A stretch of DNA of 6,918 bases from Pseudorhodobacter antarcticus (GCA_945861995.1 CAMAWZ010000127.1:1-6918), one strand, 5' to 3'; positions 1 to 6,555 are shown, counted from the first letter of the stretch. The notes: generated by a model from the sequence alone, not told the origin. Numbers and translations are program-made.

Positions 1-761
1 TGCGCTACCGTGAATGGCTGACCAATGCCATGCAGGGCGATTTGGGCGTGGCTATGACCAACAAACGCGATGTGATCGAAACCTTAACCCCAAGGCTTAG
101 CAACACATTGTTCTTGGCAGGCTATGCCGCCGCAATTGCTGTTCCGATGGCCATCGTTCTGGGTGTGGTCTCGGCGATCAACGAAGGTAAATGGATCGAC
201 CGCGCCGCGAATGTTTTGACATTGGGTGCCATTTCTGTGCCCGAGTTTTTCATCGCCTATATTCTGATTTTGGTTTTTGCCACCAATTTGGGCTGGTTCC
301 CGTCGCTGTCCACTGTTTACGCAGATATGGGCTTTTGGGAGAAAGTCTACGTTGTGGCCTTGCCCGCCATTACTTTAACCTTGCTGGTGATGGCGCATAT
401 GCTGCGCATGACACGTGCATCGGTCTTGGCCATCATGTCACAGCCCTATATCGAAATGGCCTTTCTTAAGGGCCTGCCGCGCCGCCGCGTGATTTTGCGC
501 CACGCTTTGCCCAATGCGGCCGCGCCCATCATTTCGGTTGTGGCCTTGAATTTGGCCTATTTGATTGTGGGCGTTGTGGTGATTGAAGTGGTTTTTGTCT
601 ACCCTGGGGTGGGCCAATATATGGTTGATGGCGTCTCAAAGCGCGATTTGCCCGTGATCCAAGCCTGTGCTTTGGTCTTTGGTGGTGCCTTTGTTCTGCT
701 CAACACAGTGGCCGATGTTCTGGCAATTCTTGTAAATCCACGCCTTCGGCACCCACGCTAG
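1..761 (+). CDS. DppB/OppB-type ABC transporter permease, 5' partial
   Basis: Inner-membrane permease subunit of a peptide/opine/nickel-family ABC importer, paired with the next gene. The window cuts the 5' end. The first full codon is at position 3 and reads RYREWLTNAMQGDLG, the typical block just before the second membrane segment of DppB proteins, so the ATG at 30 is internal. About 252 residues are visible. Hydrophobic segments are seen at visible residues about 34-58, 72-97, 114-135, 176-200 and 219-245. The cytoplasmic EAA-type loop that contacts the ATPase is at about 150-171 (YIEMAFLKGLP, then RHALPNAA). FVYPGVGQ at 198-205 and the C-terminus NTVADVLAILVNPRLR are family hallmarks. The stop is TAG at 759-761, with 8 bp to the next start. 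Family assignment is firm; the transported substrate cannot be read from the permease. Confidence 0.93.
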   Translation, partial: RYREWLTNAMQGDLGVAMTNKRDVIETLTPRLSNTLFLAGYAAAIAVPMAIVLGVVSAINEGKWIDRAANVLTLGAISVPEFFIAYILILVFATNLGWFPSLSTVYADMGFWEKVYVVALPAITLTLLVMAHMLRMTRASVLAIMSQPYIEMAFLKGLPRRRVILRHALPNAAAPIISVVALNLAYLIVGVVVIEVVFVYPGVGQYMVDGVSKRDLPVIQACALVFGGAFVLLNTVADVLAILVNPRLRHPR

Positions 762-769
762 AGAGAGAT

Positions 770-1609
770 ATGGCTATTCAAAACTCCCTTAGAAATCCGC
801 CAATATCTGCAAAAATTGGCATGGTGATTTTGCTGTTTTTCATCATCTGCGCCGTTTTTGCCCCCGTTATCGCCCCTTACGGCGAGGCAGAGTCGGTCGG
901 AAAAACATGGATTGGGTCTTCGCCGGAATTCTGGCTTGGCACTGACAACATCGGGCGCGATATGCTGTCGCGCATCATTTACGGCGCGCGCATGACGCTT
1001 GGCGTGGCTGCGGCCTGCACGCTGCTTTCATTTGTGATTGGCGTGACCATGGGGCTGTTGGCGGCAGTTGCAGGCAAAACCGTAGATCAGGTTTTATCGC
1101 GTTTCGTTGATTTGATGCTGTCCATCCCGATTTTGGTTTTCGCCCTGATGATCTTGTCGATGCTTGGCTCTAGCCTCGTAACTCTGATTATCACAATTGG
1201 GGTCTTGGATAGTTTTCGCGTGTTCCGTTTGGCCCGTTCGATTGCTGTCAACATCGTGGTGACCGAGTTTGTCGAGGTGGCACGCCTGCGCGGCGAAGGG
1301 CTATGGTGGATTATGCGCCGCGAAGTGCTGCCCAATGCTTTGCCGCCGATGATCGCAGAATTTGGCCTGCGGTTTTGCTTTAACTTTTTGTTTGTGGCGG
1401 GGCTTAGCTTTTTGGGCCTTGGCATTCAGCCGCCCTTTGCCGATTGGGGCGGGATGGTGCGCGAAAACGGGCGTTCGATTGCCTTTGGTATTCCAGCGCC
1501 CCTCTGGCCTGCCCTTGCCATTGCCCTGACAACAATTAGCGTCAATATGATTGTGGATTGGATTTTGTCGATCAATGCACGCCCCTCTGGCGCTTCGGCG
1601 GAGATGTAG
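770..1609 (+). CDS. DppC/OppC-type ABC transporter permease
   Basis: Second inner-membrane permease of the importer, 279 aa, a usual length for the DppC family. The ATG at 770 follows a purine-rich GAGAGAGA (761-768) that overlaps the upstream stop. A short cytoplasmic N-terminus leads into a first membrane helix (about 16-36). Next comes the periplasmic signature FWLGTDNIGRDMLSR (54-68), diagnostic for DppC proteins. Further hydrophobic segments lie at about 76-102, 112-132, 136-148, 200-219 and 245-268. The EAA loop is at 167-194 (FVEVARLRGEG, then REVLPNALP). LSFLGLGIQPP at 212-222 followed by DWG is the conserved block after it. The gene is co-transcribed with its neighbours: its TAG at 1607-1609 is one base from the next ATG. 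The function as a DppB partner is established for the family; the ligand is unknown. Confidence 0.94.
   Translation: MAIQNSLRNPPISAKIGMVILLFFIICAVFAPVIAPYGEAESVGKTWIGSSPEFWLGTDNIGRDMLSRIIYGARMTLGVAAACTLLSFVIGVTMGLLAAVAGKTVDQVLSRFVDLMLSIPILVFALMILSMLGSSLVTLIITIGVLDSFRVFRLARSIAVNIVVTEFVEVARLRGEGLWWIMRREVLPNALPPMIAEFGLRFCFNFLFVAGLSFLGLGIQPPFADWGGMVRENGRSIAFGIPAPLWPALAIALTTISVNMIVDWILSINARPSGASAEM
1600..1604 (+). promoter_or_regulatory. ribosome binding site deciding the ATPase start
   Basis: GGAGA lies six bases before the ATG at 1611. The frame is open further upstream to an ATG at 1551, but that would overlap the permease by 59 bases and add 20 residues with no ABC homology. This site makes 1611 the better start. 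Confidence 0.7.
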
Positions 1610-1610
1610 A

Positions 1611-3215
1611 ATGACCGCTACAATTTTAGAAATCCACGGCCTGCGCGTTGAAAATCTGGCAGGCAATGTGCTGGTCGATAACGCCAATATCACCTTGATG
1701 CCGGGCGAAGTCTTGGGGCTCATTGGCGAATCTGGCGCGGGCAAATCGACCATTGGCTTGGCCGCAATGGGCTATGCGCGCGGTGGATGCAAAATCACCC
1801 AAGGCCGCGTGGTAATTGACGGCGTGACGATCCAAGACCTGACCGCCGAGGGCCGCGCGCAGTTTCGTGGGCGCCGCATTGCCTATGTGGCGCAATCGGC
1901 CGCCGCCTCGTTCAACCCCGCCCATTGCATCATGGATCAAGTTTGCGAAATGCCCGTGCATCACGGCGTGCGCACCCGCGCCGAGGCCGAAGCTTGGGCC
2001 ATCGAGATGTTTCGCACGTTAGAACTTCCAAATCCTGAAACCTTCGGTGCGCGCTATCCGCACCAAGTGTCAGGCGGGCAATTGCAACGCGCGATGGCGA
2101 TCATGGCAATCTCGGCGCGTCCCGACATCGTTGTCTTTGACGAGCCGACCACCGCGCTGGACGTGACAACGCAAATCGAAGTGCTGGTTTTGATAAAAAG
2201 CCTGATCCGCGATTACAAAATTGCAGCGCTTTACATCACCCATGATCTGGCCGTTGTGGCGCAAATTGCCGACCGCATTATGGTGCTGCGTCATGGCAAG
2301 CTGGTGGAAATGGATACAACAGCGCGGATTTTGCACGCGCCCCAACAACCTTATACCAAAGATCTGGTCGAAGACCGCCAAAGCTCTGACGTGTTTCAGG
2401 AACGCTCTTTGAAATCGGGCCTCGAGGTGATTTTGGATGCATCCCACATCACCGCGCATTACGGTGACTTTCGGGTGCTTAATGATGTGTCCATCACCGT
2501 GGCCAAGGGCGAAACCGTGGCAATTGTGGGGGAATCTGGCTCGGGCAAAACATCGCTTGCGCGCGTGATGGTTGGGCTTACCCCGCCCACATCTGGATCA
2601 ATTACCTTTTTGGGCGACGCCCTGCGTGGCGAATTAAAGCAGCGCAGCCGCGAAGATTTGCGCAAGATCCAACTGATCTACCAACAGCCCGATGTCGCCC
2701 TTAATCCGCGCCATACTGTGGGCGAAATCATTGGCCGCCCCATTGCGCTGTACTTCAACCGCAGCAAACAAGCCGTGCGCGCCCGCACGCTGGAACTTTT
2801 GGCCCAAGTGGGCCTGCCCGCCGACTATATCGACCGCAAATCGACGGCCCTATCAGGGGGGCAAAAGCAGCGCATTTGTATTGCGCGGGCACTGGCGGCA
2901 GAGCCGTCGCTGATCATCTGCGACGAGCCGACTTCGGCGCTGGATCAGCTTGTCGCGGATGAGATTTTGAAGCTGCTGCAAAAGCTGCAAGATGACTTGG
3001 GCCTGTCCTATCTGGTGATCACACATGATTTGGGCATTGTGCGCCGTATCGCGCATCGCACCACTGTGCTGCTGTCTGGACAAGTCGTTGCCAGTGGCCC
3101 CACGGGTGACATCTTCAAACCGCCGTTCCACCCCTATACCGAAAAGCTGCTACAGTCGGTGCCCGAATTGCGGGAAAGCTGGCTGGACGAAATCACCGCC
3201 AAACGCGCCAAATAA
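1611..3215 (+). CDS. ABC transporter ATP-binding protein with two fused ATPase domains (DppD-DppF type)
   Basis: Cytoplasmic energy-coupling subunit of the importer, 534 aa, carrying both nucleotide-binding domains in one chain. The first domain has Walker A GESGAGKS (39-46, Lys45), Q-loop Gln95, signature VSGGQ (153-157), Walker B ending Asp177-Glu178 and H-loop His211. The second has Walker A GESGSGKT (307-314, Lys313), signature LSGGQ (414-418), Walker B Asp438-Glu439 and H-loop His472. Every catalytic element is intact in both halves, so both sites should hydrolyse ATP. Each half ends with the oligopeptide-family motif: QPYTKDL in the first and HPYTEKLL in the second. The first half lacks a long cysteine tail, and the protein ends ELRESWLDEITAKRAK. 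With one fused ATPase and two permeases, the operon needs only a periplasmic binding protein, presumably upstream. Ligand unknown; peptides are the default guess for this family. Confidence 0.95.
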   Translation: MTATILEIHGLRVENLAGNVLVDNANITLMPGEVLGLIGESGAGKSTIGLAAMGYARGGCKITQGRVVIDGVTIQDLTAEGRAQFRGRRIAYVAQSAAASFNPAHCIMDQVCEMPVHHGVRTRAEAEAWAIEMFRTLELPNPETFGARYPHQVSGGQLQRAMAIMAISARPDIVVFDEPTTALDVTTQIEVLVLIKSLIRDYKIAALYITHDLAVVAQIADRIMVLRHGKLVEMDTTARILHAPQQPYTKDLVEDRQSSDVFQERSLKSGLEVILDASHITAHYGDFRVLNDVSITVAKGETVAIVGESGSGKTSLARVMVGLTPPTSGSITFLGDALRGELKQRSREDLRKIQLIYQQPDVALNPRHTVGEIIGRPIALYFNRSKQAVRARTLELLAQVGLPADYIDRKSTALSGGQKQRICIARALAAEPSLIICDEPTSALDQLVADEILKLLQKLQDDLGLSYLVITHDLGIVRRIAHRTTVLLSGQVVASGPTGDIFKPPFHPYTEKLLQSVPELRESWLDEITAKRAK

Positions 3216-3243
3216 TCGCTTAAGCCGCGCTTTTGTTTATCTT

Positions 3244-3263
3244 GCACGATCTGCCCATCGTGC
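3244..3263 (+). terminator. stem-loop after the ABC operon, possible weak terminator
   Basis: GCACGAT (3244-3250) and ATCGTGC (3257-3263) are a perfect 7-bp inverted repeat around a 6-base loop, 29 bases after the ATPase stop. The following bases GTTTGAC are only mildly T-rich, so intrinsic termination would be weak. The left arm lies on the H-loop codons of the decayed ATPase. Confidence 0.35.
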
Positions 3264-3273
3264 GTTTGACTGG

Positions 3274-3290
3274 CCATGTGGTGAACATGG
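3274..3290. repeat. short inverted repeat, second of three in a row
   Basis: CCATGT (3274-3279) and ACATGG (3285-3290) form a perfect 6-bp stem with a 5-base loop GGTGA. It touches the larger stem-loop that starts at 3289, so the two would compete for GG at 3289-3290. Confidence 0.4.
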
Positions 3291-3324
3291 GCAGGGCCGA
3301 TCTGGTGCTCCAGCCGCCCTGCCC
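3289..3324. repeat. strong GC-rich stem-loop inside the ABC ATPase remnant
   Basis: GGGCAGGGC (3289-3297) and GCCCTGCCC (3316-3324) pair perfectly over 9 bp. Inside them CTGG (3302-3305) pairs with CCAG (3310-3313) around the tetraloop TGCT. That gives 13 base pairs with one asymmetric internal loop. No T-tract follows on the + strand, so it is not a classic intrinsic terminator. It could protect a 3' end of the upstream operon mRNA or be a REP-like element. The match to the ATPase family is weakest exactly here. Confidence 0.5.
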
Positions 3325-3545
3325 CCTATTCCGAGGCGCTGCTACCAGCCTAGCCCGTTGCGGGCCCAAAGCTCACGCGCAAGCGGATCGTGCTGCAAGG
3401 CGATGTGACATCCACCGTTAACCCGCAGCTTGGCTGTCCGCTAAAAACGCGCTGCCGCTGGAAAACCCAAGTTGCGGGGGGCTTGTGCGATACGCAATCG
3501 CCGCCGCTGCGCACGATGACAGGCGGGAACCAGATCAAATATCAC

Positions 3546-3751
3546 ATATATAACAAAATCTTAGCCAAGATGGGGCCTGTGATAAAAATGGCCTAATCTG
3601 GTCTGCATTTGCTGCATTGCGGCAGATCACGCCAAAGTGTATGGTTACCTATCGCCGCCGACTCGCGCGGTAACCATTGGAGCAAATGTTCGCCTCTGCC
3701 ACGGCAATGCATTTCCATCGCTGCCGCCGTGTGCTGCGCACAAGTCCCACC
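3546..3751 (+). other. kup upstream region: AT-rich patch, no gene
   Basis: This is the end of the 536-bp gap between the ABC operon and kup; the first part is the ATPase remnant. Around 3537-3562 the DNA turns markedly AT-rich, with TATATAAC at 3547-3554, which could serve as a -10. No good -35 lies 16-18 bases before it (GGAACC at 3526-3531). A kup promoter is therefore plausible but unassigned. Positions 3597-3640 contain only a short near-repeat of TGCATT. I see no RNA gene or known riboswitch here. Confidence 0.35.
3641..3677. repeat. perfect 9-bp inverted repeat just upstream of kup
   Basis: ATGGTTACC (3641-3649) and GGTAACCAT (3669-3677) are exact reverse complements separated by 19 bases. 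The right arm abuts GGAG (3679-3682), a possible Shine-Dalgarno for the ATG at 3686, and lies 75 bases before the ATG at 3752. It could be a dimeric repressor site or an mRNA hairpin controlling kup. No known regulator motif is recognised. Confidence 0.45.
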
Positions 3752-5734
3752 ATGTCAAAAAACACAACGCCCAAGCCAGCCAAATCTTTGGCCAATGGAT
3801 CCACATCTGACGCTGATGCGCAGATTGATATCGCCGAAGTCCTGCGCGAAGACGATGCGCCCCCCCCTGCCAGCGCGCATCAAGCGTCCTTCGCCGCCCT
3901 TACAATTGGGGCTGTCGGCGTGGTCTATGGCGATATCGGCACCTCGCCCATTTACGCCTTTCGAGAATCGCTAAAAGCGGTGTCCGAACACGGCACAATT
4001 GATACCCCATCTGTTTTGGGCATTTTGTCCCTGCTGATTTGGGCGCTGATCCTGATTGTTACCATGAAATACGTGCTGTTCCTGCTGCGGGTTGATAACC
4101 GTGGCGAAGGGGGCATTTTGGCCCTTTATACAATGGTGCGGCTGGCCGTTGGGCGCAGGTCTGTGCCAATTTTGATCTTGGCTATCCTTGGCGCGGCGCT
4201 GTTCTTTGGCGATGCCATCATCACCCCCGCCATTTCTGTGCTGTCCGCCGTGGAGGGCGCAGTTCTAATCGCCCCCACCTTGGAAGAATGGGTTGTGCCA
4301 ACGACCATTGGTATTTTGGTTGCGCTCTTTGCCGTGCAGCGCAGTGGCACTGGCAAAATTGCGGGCCTTTTTGGACCCATCACGGCGCTGTGGTTTTTGG
4401 CCTTGGGGGCGTTAGGCGTTTGGAACATTGTCGCCAATCCGTCCGTTCTGGTGGCCTTTAACCCAATTTACGGGGTGCAATTCCTGTTAGAACACCACAA
4501 CGTTGCCCTGCTGATTTTGGGCGCAGTGTTTCTGGCCGTCACGGGGGCCGAGGCGCTTTATGCAGATTTGGGCCATTTTGGCCGCCGCCCCATCATGCTG
4601 GCATGGTTTGCACTGGTGTTTCCTGCGCTCGTGCTCAATTACCTTGGCCAAGGCGCGTTGGTTTTGGCGCAGCCCGAAATGGCCGAGAATGTCTTTTTCG
4701 CCCTATGTCCGCCCGAACTGTTGCCTTTCTTGGTGGCCTTGGCCACAGCGGCTACCGTGATTGCCAGCCAAGCGGTGATTTCGGGGGCCTTTTCTATGGG
4801 GCGCGCGGCCATTCAACTGGGCCTGCTGCCGCGCCTTGCCATTCGCCACACATCGGCCAACCAAAGCGGGCAGATCTATATTGGCGCGCTGAATTGGGCG
4901 ATGTTGTTTGGCGTGTTGTGGCTGGTGATGCGGTTTGAAAACTCGTCAGGTCTTGCCTCGGCTTACGGCATTGCCGTAACGGGAACCATGATTGTCACCA
5001 CGATTTTGGCGCTGATCTATCTTGTCGCCTCACGCACGCTGCCGTTGTTTTGGGCCATGCTGGCCATTGGCCCGATTTTCGTTATCGAGAGTATCTTCTT
5101 GGTGTCCAACCTCGCCAAAGTGGCCGACGGCGGTTATGTTCCGCTGCTGGTGGCCTTGGTTCTAAGCACCATGATGTGGGCATGGTGGCGCGGCACTCAG
5201 GCGGTGATGCGCAAACAGCACCGCCAGCAGATCAGCTTGGAAAGCTTTGTCAAATCTATGGGCAAATCTTCGGTGCATGTGGTGAATGGGACGGCGTTCT
5301 TTTTGTCGCCAGACCCAGATGTTGCGCCAACAGCGCTGCTGCACAACCTAAAGCACAACCGTGTTTTGCACGAAGAAAATATCTTACTCACCATCGAAAC
5401 CCTGCGTACCCCCACCGCGAACGAGGACGAGCGCGCAACCTATGAAATGCTGTCGCCGCGCTTCTCGCGCCTGACGCTGCGCTTTGGGTTTATGGAAACG
5501 CCCAACGTGTCGGCGGCGATGATTCATGCGCGTAAAGTGGGGCTCAAGTTTGATGTGATGCGCTCGACCTTCTTTTTGGGGCGCAAACGCCCCGTGGTCA
5601 CGGGCACCTTTGGCGCAGATCGCGCGCTGAACCGCCTTTACGCGCTGCTCAGCCGCTTTTCCGCCGATCCGTCCGATTACTACTATCTGCCGCGCGACCG
5701 TGTGGTCGAATTGGGCGAGCGGGTTGCGATTTAA
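3752..5734 (+). CDS. kup: Kup (TrkD) family potassium uptake permease
   Basis: Inner-membrane K+ uptake protein, probably K+/H+ symport as in E. coli Kup, 660 aa from this start. A hydrophilic N-terminus of about 46 residues leads into ALTIGAVGVVYGDIGTSP (49-66), the family signature in helix 1. About 12 hydrophobic segments follow up to about residue 478. Other family blocks are DNRGEGG (115-121), ITPAISVLSAVEG (157-169), GAEALYADLGHFG (265-277), ATVIASQAVISGAFS (334-348) and SAYGIAVTGTM (403-413). The cytoplasmic C-terminal domain has LLHNLKHNRVLHE (529-541), TFFLGR (606-611) and a terminal RVVELG. Acidic positions important in E. coli Kup (D23, E116, E229, D408) align with Asp61, Asp154, Glu267 and Glu446. 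Start choice is uncertain: the frame is open to ATG 3686 and TTG 3677, but that leader is Arg/His-rich and unlike Kup. No clear Shine-Dalgarno precedes 3752. It is monocistronic, converging with the transglycosylase gene. Confidence 0.95.
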   Translation: MSKNTTPKPAKSLANGSTSDADAQIDIAEVLREDDAPPPASAHQASFAALTIGAVGVVYGDIGTSPIYAFRESLKAVSEHGTIDTPSVLGILSLLIWALILIVTMKYVLFLLRVDNRGEGGILALYTMVRLAVGRRSVPILILAILGAALFFGDAIITPAISVLSAVEGAVLIAPTLEEWVVPTTIGILVALFAVQRSGTGKIAGLFGPITALWFLALGALGVWNIVANPSVLVAFNPIYGVQFLLEHHNVALLILGAVFLAVTGAEALYADLGHFGRRPIMLAWFALVFPALVLNYLGQGALVLAQPEMAENVFFALCPPELLPFLVALATAATVIASQAVISGAFSMGRAAIQLGLLPRLAIRHTSANQSGQIYIGALNWAMLFGVLWLVMRFENSSGLASAYGIAVTGTMIVTTILALIYLVASRTLPLFWAMLAIGPIFVIESIFLVSNLAKVADGGYVPLLVALVLSTMMWAWWRGTQAVMRKQHRQQISLESFVKSMGKSSVHVVNGTAFFLSPDPDVAPTALLHNLKHNRVLHEENILLTIETLRTPTANEDERATYEMLSPRFSRLTLRFGFMETPNVSAAMIHARKVGLKFDVMRSTFFLGRKRPVVTGTFGADRALNRLYALLSRFSADPSDYYYLPRDRVVELGERVAI

Positions 5735-5763
5735 TCGCACCCTTGGCGCCAATTGGATCGCCC

Positions 5764-5802
5764 CTTAACCTTGCCGCAGGGTTAAGTGCGCGCGCGCCTT
5801 TT
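5764..5802 (+). terminator. possible kup terminator
   Basis: CTTAACC (5764-5770) and GGTTAAG (5780-5786) form a 7-bp stem with a 9-base loop, 30 bases after the kup stop. An alternating GC run (5788-5797) and TTTT (5799-5802) follow. The T-run is 12 bases from the stem, so classic intrinsic termination is uncertain; the GC run itself may fold before TTTT. Just upstream, TTGGCGCCAA (5743-5752) is a perfect palindrome. Confidence 0.35.
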
Positions 5803-5830
5803 GTAGGGACGATGTCGGGACGAAAACCAT

Positions 5831-5864
5831 ACGCAAAACAGACGAAACCAGACACGGTTTTGTC
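5831..5864 (-). terminator. possible lytic transglycosylase terminator
   Basis: Arms at 5841-5849 and 5856-5864 pair over 9 positions with one mismatch on the minus transcript, around a 6-base loop, and overlap the TGA stop. The minus-strand transcript then reads CTGTTTTGC, a short T-run. With the hairpin at 5764-5786 it would separate the two convergent genes. Confidence 0.4.
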
Positions 5865-6483
5865 AGCCCATTATGGCGCGAACGTAGTTTTCAGTTTCTG
5901 TAAAAGGCGGGATGCCGCCATGCTCTTCCACAGCGCCGGGGCCCGCGTTATAGGCCGCCAGCGCCAGCCGCCAACTGCCGAATTTGTCGTACATCATGCG
6001 CAAATACCGCGCCCCGCCCCGCAGGTTTTGGAACGGATCGGCAATGTCCACGCCCAGCAAATCGGCAGTGCCCGGCATCAGCTGCGCCAGCCCTGTCGCC
6101 CCTTTGTGCGACACCGCCGATGGGTTCCACCCGGATTCGCGCTGAACCAGTCGCAAGAACAAATCCTCTGGCACATCATGCGCGCGCGCCGCCTCACGAG
6201 CGACTTCTAGATACTCGCCGCGATAGGTGCCGCGAAAACTGGGCAAGGGCCCATCGGTGGCCTTGGCCAGCACCGCATCAGGGCGCAGTCTGCTTGACCC
6301 TTCGTATTGATTGGCCAGGCGTCCATCCAGCAGCGCCATCTGCGATTGCAAAATGGACGCGCGGTTGCGATTAGACCCGCTCAGGTTCAACCCTTGGGCA
6401 TAGGACGCTAAAGGCAAGGTAAACCCTGCGCACAGCGCAATGGCACAAATCAGAAATTTGCTTTGCGTCACGTCATCCCCCAT
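5863..6483 (-). CDS. secreted GH23 lytic transglycosylase (SLT domain)
   Basis: Periplasmic enzyme predicted to cleave the MurNAc-GlcNAc bond of peptidoglycan with 1,6-anhydro product formation, 206 aa. Residues 1-29 look like a Sec signal peptide: Lys9, a hydrophobic core 10-26 and ASYA|Q cleavage after Ala29. There is no lipobox cysteine at the cleavage point. A low-complexity linker of about 60 residues precedes the SLT domain (about 90-206). The catalytic Glu is Glu116 in QRESGWNP. The other family motifs follow: GATGLAQLMPGTA (128-140), AAYNAGPGAV (176-185) and ENYVR (198-202). It is a compact single-domain enzyme, far shorter than E. coli Slt70. The ATG at 6483 has no Shine-Dalgarno. 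A GTG at 6471 lies four bases after GGGGGA and would give 202 aa with a more ordinary signal peptide (MTQSKFL). It is divergent from ssb; no functional link to its neighbours is evident. Confidence 0.93.
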   Translation of the reverse strand: MGDDVTQSKFLICAIALCAGFTLPLASYAQGLNLSGSNRNRASILQSQMALLDGRLANQYEGSSRLRPDAVLAKATDGPLPSFRGTYRGEYLEVAREAARAHDVPEDLFLRLVQRESGWNPSAVSHKGATGLAQLMPGTADLLGVDIADPFQNLRGGARYLRMMYDKFGSWRLALAAYNAGPGAVEEHGGIPPFTETENYVRAIMG

Positions 6484-6525
6484 GCGCGGCAGCGCTGCGG
6501 GCCACCATAGGGGATATCGCCTAAC

Positions 6526-6555
6526 ATTCTAGGGGGACTACCATATCTTGCGCAA
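6526..6555 (-). promoter_or_regulatory. candidate promoter of the lytic transglycosylase gene
   Basis: On the minus strand TTGCGC (6555-6550) and TAGAAT (6531-6526) are spaced by 18 bases, a fair sigma-70-like pair with a -10 matching five of six. The predicted transcript start near 6519 gives a leader of roughly 36 bases. The -35 lies in the left arm of the inverted repeat at 6550-6574. Confidence 0.35.

Larger units (their letters stand above)
3224..3596 (+). pseudogene. decayed C-terminal fragment of an oligopeptide-type ABC ATPase (OppF/DppF-like)
   Basis: This fragment holds only the end of an ATPase. In one frame from 3224 it reads AALLFILHDLPIVR, matching the H-loop region (usual form LFITHDLAVVR), with HDL at 3245-3253, then VVNMGRADL. 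Near a run of five Cs (3322-3326) the homology moves to the +1 frame and reads PYSEALL (usual HPYTEALL). It meets a TAG at 3351-3353 and continues with RKRIVLQGDVTSTVNP and GCPLKTRC, plus a later Cys at 3486-3488. These correspond to the family tail GDVPSPxNPPSGCxFHxRCPxxxxxC. The frame stays open to TAA 3594-3596, but recognisable homology fades after SPPLR (about 3512). Walker A, Q-loop, signature and Walker B are all missing, so no active ATPase can result. It starts about 8 bp after the intact fused ATPase and is a third ATPase beyond the operon's need, suggesting a deleted neighbouring transporter or a duplication. Confidence 0.75.

Noticed and set aside
1551..1610. Upstream ATG extending the double ATPase by 20 residues
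   Set aside because: It overlaps the permease gene, the extra residues have no ABC homology, and a good ribosome binding site serves ATG 1611.
1087..1753. Minus-strand open frames across the DppC and ATPase genes
   Set aside because: They are antisense to clearly coding sequence, of basic low-complexity composition, with no recognisable domain.
3025..3408. Plus-strand open frame across the end of the ATPase and the gap
   Set aside because: It reads the ATPase out of frame and continues through the remnant without any family motif.
3233..3421. A separate small protein starting at TTG 3233
   Set aside because: It has no ribosome binding site. Its start is the H-loop part of the ABC remnant and the rest is out-of-frame remnant.
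3546..3751. Potassium or c-di-AMP riboswitch before kup
   Set aside because: No conserved riboswitch core is recognisable and the structure seen is only one simple inverted repeat.
4126..4437. Minus-strand open frame inside kup
   Set aside because: It is antisense to conserved Kup membrane helices and shows no domain.
5787..5797. Alternating GC run as a Z-DNA or repeat element
   Set aside because: It is only 11 bases, common in GC-rich genomes, and more simply part of the kup 3' end.
5743..6210. Plus-strand open frame opposite the lytic transglycosylase
   Set aside because: It is the mirror of a gene with signal peptide and complete catalytic motifs, and has no motif of its own.
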